In this document: one piece after another, positions 1-11,300 of the stretch
How the letters are laid out: each line of letters begins with the position of its first letter
How positions within the stretch are numbered: position 1 is the stretch's first letter
From: Powellomyces hirtus
Taxonomy: Eukaryota > Chytridiomycota > Chytridiomycetes > Spizellomycetales > Powellomycetaceae
Assembly (NCBI GenBank): GCA_025526995.1
Contig: JAHLKG010000005.1
Span: 372,001-436,000, forward strand
Reading direction: 5' to 3'
DNA: 64,000 bases
Notes under the pieces: model-generated
What the model was told of the DNA's origin: nothing
What the model saw: only the letters and a program-made list of their open reading frames with translations
The model's database searches: none
Translations under genes and position numbers: made by a program

Positions 1-1355
1 TGATGCGCGAGGAACACTAGTGGAAACTGAAGACGTTGAAACGCCCAGTGTTGCTCCAGGAGATAAGCAAGTTCCAGCACACGAGTCGAGGAATCGACTG
101 GGATCAGCACGTTGGCTTCCGCATTCAACGCAGCCATGATTGTCTCTGTACTCTAGGCGTTAGCATGCCGATCTGGGTCGTGAATGACATATGGCTCGGA
201 TTTGGTACAAACCAACAAGGGCAGCATCCCGCGTCTTTCGCAACGGTTGCTCGTTTTTGGCATTATATGCGTCAGTAATAAGCACCGATGGTCGGCCAAG
301 TGCCTCCGTGGTCATCAATACGGTTCCATTCAGATGTCTTTTATGAACATACTTAGTTAGGCGTTTCCCGACCAACGGGAAAGAGAATGTTTACCTGTCC
401 TTCTTGTGATTATAATCAACAGCGTAAACGACTTCATCTGTGTCCTTTTTGACTTTCCAAATTGTGCCTCCAACGGTATGCCCCGCCGCATATGCGGTTA
501 TTGTTATCCCTTTGCACTTTCCTAAGCCCGGAAGTTAGTTTTTTTCGGCAGCTTAAGGTCACCAGACTCACGGGAAAAGATAAAGAAACCTAAAACGCAC
601 CCGATAGTGAAAACGGTTGTGAATACCGCAGGGTGACCATCTTGTCAAAAGCTGCATCCACATGATCTAATGTGAACGTTGAAAAGTCTTCGACATCCGC
701 TCGGGACTGGTACGCATCGTACATGCAAATCTGGCCCATATCATGAATAGGAAAGGTAGCATATGCGGCACAGTTTAGGCCAAGATGGCCCAAGGCGTAG
801 GGGTATGCGCCGATATGCTCAATATCTGCATGGCTCAACAGCACGGCATCCACTTGTTTCGCTATTCTATTGGAGAGGACAATGAGAAATGGGGATACAT
901 GAGGAGCTCAAATCGTAGTATGGGTGGTCATGGTGTATGTTGTCAATCTTATTTATTCATGACGTTAAAGCAGGCAAGGCTCACAAAACTCAGACAAATG
1001 ACAGCGATTCATCGCTGTGTTCGTGACACCATCAAGTGCGAAGTGACTTTGGAACTCGATATTGTTTCTGGGCCTACAGATTGCGACCACCTTAAACAAT
1101 CTGACCGCTATGCTCAACAAGGTCCCCAAGTCACATACATCTAAGCAAGTCTACCACTGCTTCTTTGGCTACGGTCTCCAGAGCTGATTTTCGCAACGGT
1201 GCCTACCTTTTCAGCTGTTTCAGATCCTCAGGATCAAACTTGTCGGTCCATCCACAGTCAAGGAGGATCTTGGCCTCGTCAACTTCCAGCAAGTAACACA
1301 GCGGATCCTCGTTATGTGCTCCAGAAAGGGCGGTGAACTTGATGTAAGCGGTCAT
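1..1355 (-). CDS. CFT2: Cleavage and polyadenylation specificity factor subunit 2 (CPSF2/Cft2), 5' part
   Basis: This is the N-terminal third of CPSF2, a scaffold subunit of the nuclear pre-mRNA 3'-end cleavage and polyadenylation complex; the gene runs off the left edge. The start at 1355 gives [12 protein letters not shown], which matches the family N-terminus. Exon 1 is 1355-1207 and exon 2 begins at 866 ([15 protein letters not shown]). Later exons carry [11 protein letters not shown] and [13 protein letters not shown], and the last visible one encodes [20 protein letters not shown]. The metallo-beta-lactamase HxHxDH motif is degenerate (SHADIEHIG), as expected for CPSF2, which is the inactive partner of the CPSF73 nuclease. 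The first intron (1206-867) is about 340 bases, long for this window. The gene diverges from RFC4. Confidence 0.93.
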
Positions 1356-1615
1356 GGCCGATAAACCTGGCTTCCTCGTTCGCTGGGTGATGATAAGCGG
1401 TGAGCAGTCCACTGAGAGGTGCTACTGACTGTCTGCTATTTGGTTGCGTAGCCTGCCCTGTCTTTCCATTCAGCAGAATCGTCTTGACGGAATTCCGAAT
1501 TGACAACTTGATCCCAGACATAGGCTACCCATCGCGTCAGGACTTGTCCGACAACCACTATTATTATTTCAAGATCAACCAAAAAATTGCCCATACGGAA
1601 TTCGACCAAGACCTG
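1356..1615. promoter_or_regulatory. Bidirectional intergenic promoter region, CPSF2/RFC4
   Basis: These 260 bases separate two divergent start codons, so they must hold the upstream signals for both genes. I see no clear TATA box. An open frame runs through it into RFC4, but the protein homology begins only after 1616. Confidence 0.5.
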
Positions 1616-2882
1616 ATGGCATCGTCGGCAAACTCATCAAGCTCCGTGCTGGCACAGGACCCGAATGAATATGAGCTTCCTTGGTACTTAAAGGCCGATT
1701 GAAAAAAAGGAGGGCAGGAGAAGCTAACGAGCGTTTTCATAGGGTCGAAAAGTATCGACCAAAGGTCTTGAAAGATGTTGTGGGGAACGAAGAAACGGTG
1801 ACGAGATTACAGGTCATTGGTCAAGAGGGCAACATGCCAAATATTATCATATCGGTATGAGTGATTGACGACCTGAATTCATGGTATCGGAATTAAACCT
1901 CATGTCCACTAAGGGTGCCCCAGGTATCGGCAAAACAACCTCGATTCTGTGTCTGGCGAACGAGATGTTGGGTTCTCTGCAAAAGGAAGCTGTCTTGGAA
2001 CTCAATGCATCGGATGATCGGTATATTGAATTTGCATCCCAAAACAAATTGTACGCTCTTGACTAATGCGACGGACAGAGGAATAGATGTGGTGCGAAAC
2101 AAGATCAAGATGTTTGCACAGAAGAAGGTCACATTACCACCAAACCGGCATAAACTGATCATTTTGGACGAAGCGGATTCAATGACCGCGGGCGCACAGC
2201 AAGCTCTCCGTCGCACAATGGAAATCTACTCTTCCACAACTCGGTTTGCTCTCGCTTGCAACATGTCATCAAAGATCATTGAGCCAATCCAATCGCGATG
2301 TGCTATTCTACGATATACTCGGCTCACCGACTTGCAGATCTTGAAACGGTTGACCGAAATCTGTCAAGCGGAGAATGTAAAGTACGCCCCAGAAGGACTA
2401 GAAGCGGTGATATTCAGCAGCGAGGGCGATATGAGACAGGCCATCAATAATCTGCAAGCTACGCACTCTGGCTTTGGATTCGTAAACGCGGAAAATGTTT
2501 TCAAAGTGTGCGATCAACCGCACCCCGTCATAGTTTACGACATTATAGATGCGTGTGTCAAGGCAGAGATAGACGGTGCTTTGGACAAGATCCGTGCGCT
2601 CTGGTTTCAAGGGTACTCAAGCCAGGATGTAATCGGAACGTTGTTCAAGGTTGTGAAAACCTTTGAGATGGCGGAATTCATCAAGCTTGAGTTTATCAAG
2701 GTACTGGGGTGCGGATCCTTCATGCATTGCACGTGAAAACTCATCAGCTGTAACTTCTGTCTTAGGAAATTGGTTTGACGCATATGAAGATTCTTGAAGG
2801 CTGCCAGTCGCTCGTGCAATTGAATGGCTTAATTGTTCGACTGTGTAAACTCAACATGGACCCGGCGCTCTTTGTACTGTGA
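1616..2882 (+). CDS. RFC4: Replication factor C small subunit (yeast Rfc4 / human RFC2)
   Basis: Clamp-loader AAA+ ATPase that helps load PCNA at primer ends in the nucleus. Exons 1616-1683, 1743-1854, 1914-2020, 2079-2700 and 2766-2882 join in frame to 341 residues, close to the family length. Visible motifs are YELPWVEKYRP (RFC box), GAPGIGKTT (Walker A), [18 protein letters not shown] (Walker B) and [15 protein letters not shown] containing the SRC arginine finger. The run of residues after Walker B matches human RFC2 better than the other small subunits. The introns are 58-65 bases with GT-AG ends. An upstream in-frame stretch from 1400 is treated as 5' UTR because it lacks family similarity. 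Confidence 0.96.
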
Positions 2883-3303
2883 AGCCACTCCTCGCTGTTC
2901 ATTGACAATTGGAACCTTGACGATTAGCTGCTCGCCCGCATAAATATGTATATACTAGTATGTTAAGCCACTTGGCGATCTTTAGACCTCCGGGGTTGCA
3001 TTCATTTGAAAACATAGAGATCCGATGCTTGGGAAATGAACATCAACCGTCGGGACTCGGAGGGAAGCCACACGCGCCGTGACGCGTCTCCCCTCCCGCG
3101 CTTTGGTTCTTGGCGCTTGGCGTTCGCGCTTTCCATGTTTTCCCGACAGTTCTGTCAACCCAAAAAAAAACTAAAAGGAGTTTCAAAAAGAGTCCAGGAA
3201 ACAGCGCTGAAGACATTTTATCTCGAAACATCTCCCAGAGATATCAGAATATAGAAAATACCTCAACGCGAAATCGCAGGGATTCTCTTCAAGAAAATCT
3301 TAA
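2883..3303. other. Intergenic region between RFC4 and the BAR protein gene
   Basis: This 421-base stretch holds the RFC4 3' UTR and the upstream region of the next plus-strand gene. Short frames here show no recognisable protein. An A-run lies near 3162-3172. Nothing else was seen. Confidence 0.4.
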
Positions 3304-4839
3304 ATGTCCGCCTTCCAAAGTGTTCGCCGCTCTGTTGCCGCTTTCAATGCTCACGACTACAAAGAGCTAAACGTGCTGATCAAAGAGGAGAAGGTTAGGA
3401 ACATGCATATGATCTGATAGTCACAGGGAGTCATTCGCTCACTCGTTTTCCAAAACAGGATGTAATGACAGAGCTCAACAAATTCGCAAAGGAGAAGGTG
3501 GAAGGTACTAAAAGAGACGTCATAGTTGAACTTTCCGCTTGGACTAAGCTCAAGCTGATTACAGCTGGGAAATACATGGCGCTTTGGGGGAAATCAGAAC
3601 ATAAAGATTTCGAGGTGTGTTGTTCACATCAATAGGCGCAACTGCCACTGGGCATCGGATTACAGATGACAGCGTGGTTAATCTCGGCGCTCTATTGTGC
3701 TCTAGGATGTAACAGAGAAATTCCTTACTTTGTTCGATGAGTTTGGGAAGTTTCATAGCGAGTTGATTGAGAAGTACGAGATCTACCGCTCACGGTTGAA
3801 GGACATGCGTGCTCGCGAAGAGTCGTTGTATACCCTGAGAAAGCGTCTCAAAGATCTCCAAGAGAAATACAAGGACGCACTCAAGAAGCAAAAGCCAAGC
3901 GAAACGATCAAGATCGAGCTCACGGTTGTGGACCGAGACCTAGCCGAACAAGAAGCGGAGCACGAAGGGTTCAAAAGATCAACCTTTAAAGATGCCATGC
4001 ATCTGCAAATGGACGCTTGGATGGAATTTGGAAACAAGATGACCGTGTTCTCTACCTTTGGAAAACATCTTGCAGATCAGATACCGCAAGGATCTTTGGC
4101 GCCTGGCCAAGAGCTCCCGGAATATCAAGGAGCTAGCGTCACAACGCAAATCACCCTTGATTTCTTCAAAGCTCTCCGAAGCCTGGAAGCTAAGACCAAG
4201 GCGGGAGCGGAGGGAGCACCAGTTGCTACGATTTCTCGGGGCCACCGCGATGCGAGCACTTCCTCGCTTTTCTTGGAGGAGATTCCGGCTTTTTCACGTC
4301 GACCAGATCAGCAAGAGGCGCCACTGCCACCACCGCCTATCATCAAGGCTTTCGCACCACATGAGCGCGAGCCTTCAGCGACGTCTAACCTTTCCAACCC
4401 GGAAACTGCATCGCCACCACATTCTCCTCTTATCGGCATGCCTTCAATGCACCGACCAGGATCCGATATGTCCATGTACTCACAGAATAATGCAACATTA
4501 TCGAGATACTATCAGAAACCTTTAGCAACGGCTACGACACTCGTACCGCCCTCCACCGGCTATGACCCTAGCAGCGTGTATTCGCATTCCCTGCCGCGTG
4601 ATCCGCGCCTATCACCAGTCGCACAGACGTTCTCCTCTCTGCCTCGCGAAATGTCGTATGGCAGCGGAAGTGCGCATAGTCCCAGTTCCCATTCCCCTGT
4701 ACAAGCGAGCTCTCCCGTGCATTCCAATACCCAGCCGCCCTCAGCAGTCACATGTCCAGTCTGTGAACGCCCTGTCCACGTCAAAATGATCAACGAACAT
4801 CTAGATTGTAGGTGCAATGCCTATTTGATAGATTCATGA
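3304..4839 (+). CDS. PIL1/LSP1-like BAR-domain protein with C-terminal UBZ4-like zinc finger
   Basis: Exons 3304-3393, 3459-3614 and 3706-4839 encode 459 residues. Residues of roughly 10-270 follow the eisosome Pil1/Lsp1 pattern: a helical start, ALWGKSEHKDFEDVTEKF, LIEKYEIYRSRLKDMRA, a coiled region with QEKYKDALKK, FKDAMHLQMDAWMEFG and LPEYQGASVTTQITLDFF. Pil1-type BAR proteins bind PI(4,5)P2 and shape plasma-membrane furrows. A long Ser/Pro-rich linker follows. The last 30 residues hold CPVC (C432, C435), H447 and C450 or C452 in NEHLDCRC, resembling a Rad18-type UBZ4 finger although its last spacing is not the usual Hx3C. The Pil1 assignment comes from pattern similarity. The zinc finger is not part of classical Pil1, so the partner of this tail is unknown. 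Confidence 0.8.
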
Positions 4840-5050
4840 CCCTCAGATCGACCAGAAATCCTGAGGGGTATTTGAGCAATTCCCTTAACCACCAGTATCT
4901 TTGCATTACTGTTACAAATGTAATACCGTGTACATATAATCATGTTTACAACTTTGTACAAATATATTTTACACTTCTTTACGGGAATCTCGTCGTAGGT
5001 ACAGGGGCGATGTCTAAAGTCAAGGGCGGCCAATATTCAGCCGAGGATGT

Positions 5051-6237
5051 TCAGTCATATATATGGTTCGCGGCCAACAGCCCCACGATGAACACGAATA
5101 GCACCAACGGTATGCATGAAAATGCGCTGAAGTATATGGTTCTCAGGAAGGACGTGGCAAACAAATTCCACGGTTTATAGCAGCCTGCTTTGGCAGCAGG
5201 ATCAATCACGGGCTGCGTGGGAATCTCTGCTGCAATTGCTGTTTGCCGTTTCGCGCGGCTTCGCATTCGTTGCTGTGGCTGCGAGGGCGAGGCGGCACCG
5301 GGGTCGGGGAACTGTGGTATCGAACAATGGCCCATTCCTAGCGGTCGGTCAAGAGAACTATAGAACCCGCAGCAGGAGTACTAAGATGTGTGCTTGTTTT
5401 AGTCCTGGTCCAAAACTTGTTCATCACACTGTCTTTCAACTCACCCTATCTTGAACAACGGTCTTCTGGTCCCCTATTCCAACCCACTTGTCACTCAGGT
5501 AGTTATTCCACTTTGCATTGTTCAGTTGATTGTAGGACATGTAGCCGGTCACTATGAGCCCGGCTAAGATAGGCCAGAGAAGCAGACTGTGAATGGAGAT
5601 AATCCTTTTGCGGTGCATAAAGGCTCCAAGAAAGCCGATCATGCCAACACAAGCAGCCAATCCACTGGTAACGGTAACAAGAAAGAGTATGTCCACCCGA
5701 ATCAAGCGCATAAACGCGGCCGAAGTGTACTGGTTGATCAGCGTAAAGATTCCGAAAAGGGAAACCGAAAGGCCGAGGAACGTGAGCTACATAAGTGCAA
5801 CAAGACTTTGTTAGATATACTGAGAGATAAGAAACTCATCTAGGTTGTGACATGCTTAAACGGGCGACGCTGCGTACCAATGTATTTGACAGAAGAAAAA
5901 TCATTTTACTTATGCCAAAACGAGCCAGATTCTTTCTATTGATCAAGCTCAAGTTGGAGATATAGCTGCGTCGACTATACCCAGATATCGGGCGGGCCAG
6001 TGGTTCCTCGGGTGGATCATCCGTTGGTACATCGACAAAGACATCATCGGCATCGGAATCATTTTCGTCTTCGACGACCTTATCACTTGCATTCAGAATT
6101 GAAGGCCGGCTTTGAATCGACATATGTCGGGACTCTGGCCCGATTACTTCAACAGAGTCCTTTGAATATCTTAGAGCTGACTTGCGAGGAACTGCGGGTG
6201 TGGGCCCGCTTGATTCGTGTCGGTTTTTGTTGGACAT
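5051..6237 (-). CDS. Tetraspanin
   Basis: Four-pass membrane protein that organises membrane microdomains. Exons 6237-5878, 5786-5445 and 5380-5051 give 343 residues. A 100-residue acidic/serine N-terminal tail is followed by TM1 (MIFLLSNTLLTFLGLSVSLF), TM2 (ILFLVTVTSGLAACVGMIGF), TM3 (LLLWPILAGLIVTGYMSY), a large outer loop with the signature CCGFYSS and further cysteines (GHC, AGC), and TM4 (CIPLVLFVFIVGLLAA). CCG plus additional loop cysteines is the tetraspanin hallmark. The cytosolic N-terminal tail is much longer than in animal tetraspanins. The third exon starts exactly before the CCG motif. Convergent with the BAR gene (211-base gap), divergent from TRM82. Confidence 0.88.
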
Positions 6238-6280
6238 GGTGGTTGCCGTAACAGGTATTCAGAGCGACGGAGCTCTGGAG

Positions 6281-6320
6281 AACAAACCTCTAAAAGGCAG
6301 AAGAAACCTCTAAAAGGCAG
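6281..6320. repeat. 20-bp tandem duplication
   Basis: Two adjacent copies of a 20-base unit, 6281-6300 and 6301-6320, differ at a single base (aacaaacctctaaaaggcag and aagaaacctctaaaaggcag). It lies in the shared upstream region of the tetraspanin and TRM82 genes. Confidence 0.85.
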
Positions 6321-6390
6321 AATCTTAAGCTTGTCTGCAAGTGAACTTTAAATGCCGCTTTTTGCCACGCGCGTTGAGAGCGTCTTCATC

Positions 6391-6409
6391 GCTTACGCAG
6401 TGCGTAAGC
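6391..6409. promoter_or_regulatory. 19-bp near-perfect palindrome in a bidirectional promoter
   Basis: GCTTACGCA and its exact reverse complement TGCGTAAGC are separated by one base. It lies about 80 bases upstream of TRM82 and 155 bases upstream of the tetraspanin start. The symmetry suggests a dimeric-factor binding site; no factor is identified. Confidence 0.5.
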
Positions 6410-6490
6410 AATGAACGCGGTTGCTGCGCCTTAGATAACAAACAGTCACATGACTGACACTTAATCACATGACTCATTGACAGGATCGAC

Positions 6491-8228
6491 ATGTCTTCGT
6501 GGTGAGCGTCGTTCGTGTCGAATTTGACAAAAGGAGATATCGCACATTTCCACTATGACGGTACGCTTGCCGGTCCACAGGGTCCTGCACTTAACGGGGA
6601 CCGACATTGTCGTAGCTGCTATTGGGAGAAAGTTCCTGGCGGTCAACTCAAAGTACAATTCCAGCTCTTTTGTTCGATTTTCGATTGTTTTGCGCTTCTT
6701 ACCCTAGTCTTCCAGAAATGGCCAAATACTGGCAGCCCCAGCGTCTGTATTGTCTCAAATAGATGCCGCGGGAGCACAAGCGATTGCGGATGAAGAGTTC
6801 CCGGATGCCACCATCTCGCTGTTTGCTCTCCATCCGGAAACTTCTCAACTGGCAGTGTCGGCGGACAATAAGCAGGTCGCTTGCTATGACGTTCGCACCT
6901 GGACGAGACTTAGTAGCAGGTCATTATACAAGAAGGTCTTATACGTTTGATGGTGGTGCTGAGGTTTTCCAAAATTGCGACTCTCGACTCTAGAATCTCG
7001 ATCAAACGAGCCAGCTGCCTCAGCTTCTCTAAGGATGGTGGAAAGCTGCTGATCGGGGACAAGTTTGGTGATGTCTACAGGTGAGCCAACTTGTACGTAC
7101 AAAGCAGCAATAAAGTTTTGTAACGCATTTCACAGCTTCAAGTCAAATGATACTTCGGATAAAGAGGCCTTGATCTTGGGCCACGTCTCCCTGTTGACCA
7201 GCATGGTAAGGCCTATGTCTTCCTTGCTCATGTTTCAAGATTTTTTGCTAACCGATTTCTGTGAAAAAGACCCTAACGCAGGACGGAAAGTACCTGCTTA
7301 CTGGAGATCGTGACGAGAAAATAAGAGTATCCCGATATCCGCTTGCATTTGAAATCGAGCAATTCTGCTTGGGTCACAAACTGTGAGTCGAGACATGGAT
7401 GAAACGTGTGCAAATCGGCAAACCGCCATCTCACACCCATCGCGCAAATCATAGATTCGTCTCTTCCCTTCACATTCCCGCCTTCGCGCCTGACGTTCTT
7501 CTGTCCGGCGGAGGAGATCCTTTCCTTTTGACCTGGGACTTCATGGCAGGAAAGATCCTACAGCAGATTCCGCTGCAAGAAGCTGATGTGAGCTCCGCTC
7601 GCACTATTGTGGACTAAGCAGGCCTTTCTAATACGTTGGCCGATCCCGCAGGAACCGGTAGCAGTGTCAGCGATCGTCAGTCACCCTCAAACAAAAGTCG
7701 TAGCCGTTGTACTGGAAAAGTATGCCACACTTTCCGCATCAAATGCTATGTCATTTCCTAACCTCCAACGCCCTCAAGATCAAAAAACGTGCTGATGTTC
7801 AATGCTAGCAATGCGAGGGACCTGCAATTGCTGCAGAAGATCACTCTACCCACTGACGCGTTGAGCGTTACGTTCACCGACGAGGGTCATCTCCTGATCG
7901 CACTGGCACCGAGAGCGGAAGGCCCTCTCGTCGAGCTTGCACGCTACTCAGCGGGATCGTTCACACTTTCTCAAGGAGACGCGTTGACACAACAACTCAA
8001 TGCCATCCCAACATCATCAGGTATAATTTACTCTAAAAGAACGTTTTTGGTTCAACAGTCATACTTACCTGCAAGATAGATGAAGAGATGCCCGACTTCT
8101 ATCCAACCAGCAAACTGCGAAAGACGGAGGTTGTGCCAAACAGACAGCAAAAGAGGAAGGAGAACGAAGGTGGAGCCAAAGGCAAAAACAAAAGGGCCAA
8201 GAACGGTAAAACAGAAACGGCAGCGTGA
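6491..8228 (+). CDS. TRM82: tRNA (guanine-N7)-methyltransferase non-catalytic subunit Trm82/WDR4
   Basis: WD40 scaffold that stabilises the catalytic subunit Trm8/METTL1 for m7G46 formation in tRNA. Ten exons (6491-6501, 6581-6652, 6716-6919, 6994-7080, 7136-7205, 7282-7382, 7455-7587, 7652-7719, 7779-8020, 8080-8228) join in frame to 378 residues. Family motifs are [41 protein letters not shown] and FCLGHKLFVSSL. The C-terminal tail is lysine-rich. The first exon codes for only MSSW before splitting a tryptophan codon, which is how the start was chosen. Trm8 is not in this window. Convergent with CSF1, whose stop is 119 bases away. Confidence 0.92.
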
Positions 8229-8347
8229 ATTGGGACGATTTCCCACAACCGCTCGACGAAATACCGTATAGGGAATGTCATGTAGCGTGATATAGAGACA
8301 TGTACATAGCCGACACTTCTCATCATTTTGTACAACAGTAAGATTAT

Positions 8348-11300
8348 TTATGTGGCACCACTATCCATGTCGATATTGACGGATTCAGATGCATCTTGTA
8401 CCGGGATTGCCACTTTCCGGTGTATACCACTGAGAAGATCCACAATCTGGGCCAAATTGACTGTTACTTGGTCGTATACTAGCCGCGGGACCTTTTCTTT
8501 ATGCACGCCGAGCCATTGCACCCACTCCCACGGGGTTGCATCGCCGGTTACTTTCAGCTGTGGTTCGAAAAACATCTCTCCTTTCCGCACGAAGGCAAAA
8601 GGAGGTTTTTGTGCGTCTTCACTCCCGGTGATCGATGGCGCTGAGGACTTGCCGCTGGTTGGCGAGTCATTCGTTGGGGTGGCTGAGTTTGCGGAGGTAG
8701 CACTCTGAGGATGAGTTGGCGATGTGGAACGAAATTGCGATGAAGTGGGTCCAGTTGGGGATGGTCCGCCACTCTTAGGCCCATCCTCCGCACTGGATTC
8801 AGCGGATTTGGCAAGGGCTTTTTCATATAGCTGCCCAAGTTCTTGCAAGTATTTGTAAAGACCGAAGTTCAGTGCGACGTCAATGGGACCACTGAAGTCA
8901 GTCCGGAACGAGTACTCGACAATTGGTTCAAGGAAGAATGTCTCCGTTTGCAATCTGACCTTCGTTTCTCGCACACCAAAGACGTTTTTCGTCGCAGCCG
9001 ATGTCATAAACGTAAACCACTGTGCAGTGGTCCACATACTTTCTTCCGCTTGCGAGATGGATTTGGCTGTGCCCTTTTTGACGTTCAGGCCGCCCAAGTG
9101 TATAACAGTGTCTTCCACGGCCTGTCCTGAAGTCCCTCTCGAACCAGTGTACGTGGCAGCGACACGTTTGGACGTCACTTGCGCAAAGTCTGGGTCTCGG
9201 AAGTTGTACCGTGCCAGCACGATAAACGCCTCCCCAAGAACCACATTTATGCGACCGATTGTTGCTGCACCCATCCAGAATTGATTCAAGAAATCTCGTC
9301 CAGTGGTGGTAGCTTCGAAAGGTTTCGGATTATCCAATAAGTCGACATTCAGAGAACCTAGGCTTTGCTTCCCTTTCTGACTCAATATCGCTCCAGATTG
9401 CGTTGCTGATAACCCAGAGACCGAAGTATCACGCCGAGAGCTGGTTCCAGTGCGACTACCGGCGGCCTCAGCCCCACGTTTTTCATCGATCAGTTGTGTT
9501 ATCCGAGTCTTCAGCTGCAGTATTGTCGGAATCGTCCTTCGCGACATAATTCCTTTGAATGTGTCGACAGTGAGGTCAGCGTTAATGCAAACTTGGAGGT
9601 CGTCGGAAGTGGTGATCCATTTATCCGTGAAACCTCCATGAATGGGAGATACATGCAGAATCAAAATTCGCTCATATTGGTAGTGGAGATGTGATGCGAG
9701 GTGGTCGATACGGACAACAAGCTCGGTCCCTACTGAAGACTCTTTCTGACCTCGTTTCGGTGCTGGAGGCTCATGAGCATTGAAGTAGGCTTGCGCGCCG
9801 GATATGCTCATAGTTCCGCTGAATTTCCCTTCACTCTTCAAACCGACGGATTCAAATTTGATGGATACTTCTTTCTGTTGAAACCCAGCGATAGACCGGG
9901 CACCGCTTCCGCTCACAACGAGGTTGTCCAGACCCAGCGTTGCTTTCCCGATGGCTTGACCCAGGTCCATAGCAAACTCAATGCGATTAACACGCGCTGC
10001 AAGATGTATGGCATCCTTCAAGCTTCGTCCGTCGTCCCCAACGAAAGATAACAGAGACGACCCGTACGTTCTCCTTTCAATCTGCAGTCCGCCGAGTGAG
10101 TTCCGAACCCGTGAAGACCGACTGCCTGGCCGGTTGTTTGAGGGGTTACCCCACAGGCGTTGGAAGAGGAAGAAGTCCTGAAGATGTCTCGCATTTAAGC
10201 TGCCCATCAATGACGGTATGCCGATCTCCACCGTGTAAATTCGGTTAAGTTTCCGCTCCATCGTCGTAATATTAAAGGTGATCCGGGCGACCTCCGCGTT
10301 CAAACAGTCCTCTGGCGAAAATGCATGGCGTAGCGCCCCGGAAGTTCCAAGAATATTGGCAGTGCAGCTGAGGTACTGGGTTTTGTCTTTCCTCATCGCT
10401 TTCGGGATGAACGAGAACATAAAGTCAGCTTCCTCCAGATTCATGTTGCAACTAACTTTGGAAACCGGCTGACAACTCAAGCTGAACTTCGTGTGCTGCA
10501 GACGAAGGTTGAAAGTGATAGCATGGCGCTGGTATGCTGTCATGGTTGGACTCGAGCCATCGGGTGCTGGCTTGCCTTCAACGACGGAAAGACTGCTTCC
10601 AATCCCGTTTTCGAGCTGTTCTTGATGTTTCATGATGCGACCTACTTTCAAGTTCGCCTGGACGTCGTTCGCAAAGTGAAGAATATCCGGATGTAACACG
10701 TTGTTGCTGGAGTGGATGATTAGTTCTATGTGCACGCCTTTTGCAAGTTCCTCTAGTTCCGAATGCTTAGAGAGTTCTCCCATGACCGTTTTACCCATTG
10801 TGGAAAGGGTGATGCCAGGAAGAGTCAGCAAGTGAAGACAAGGATCGTCTTGGGCGCCAGTATCTCCTGTCTTCTGGCTGGTGCCACCAGTGGAGAGCTG
10901 ACTCGAAGACATCGGTGGTGACGATTCGGAGGAATATCCTTTGCTTCTGGTCTTTGAGGACCAAACTTTACATGTGCCTGCTTCAAAAGCGAAGCGAGCA
11001 TCGAATTCGAGGAACACGCCGTCCGGACCCTCCTCGGTTTGGACGTCTGATCTCGACGCATCTTCGTTTCCGAGGTTGCCCTGGCTCAAATGAGAGCCAA
11101 GCTCTGAAGGTGCGCCTTCTGAAATTACATTGGTCGACGCGACGTTCGAGTTGCTTCCATTTGGACCGTTCATTGCTACATACTCCCTCTCGGTCATGTA
11201 GATGGCGTTGAGCTGATTCGCGTATTCCGTGATGGTGGCGTCAACCTCTAATTCAAAACCCTTGATTCCGGACTCGATTCGCACAAAGTGTTTCATGTCT

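Noticed and set aside
1400..1615. N-terminal extension of RFC4
   Set aside because: In frame but unlike any RFC subunit and overlapping the divergent promoter; the ATG at 1616 fits the family length.
8328..8708. Plus-strand frames of 100-190 codons across 8.3-19 kb
   Set aside because: They lie opposite the CSF1 coding strand, are not conserved in pattern, and follow from its codon bias.
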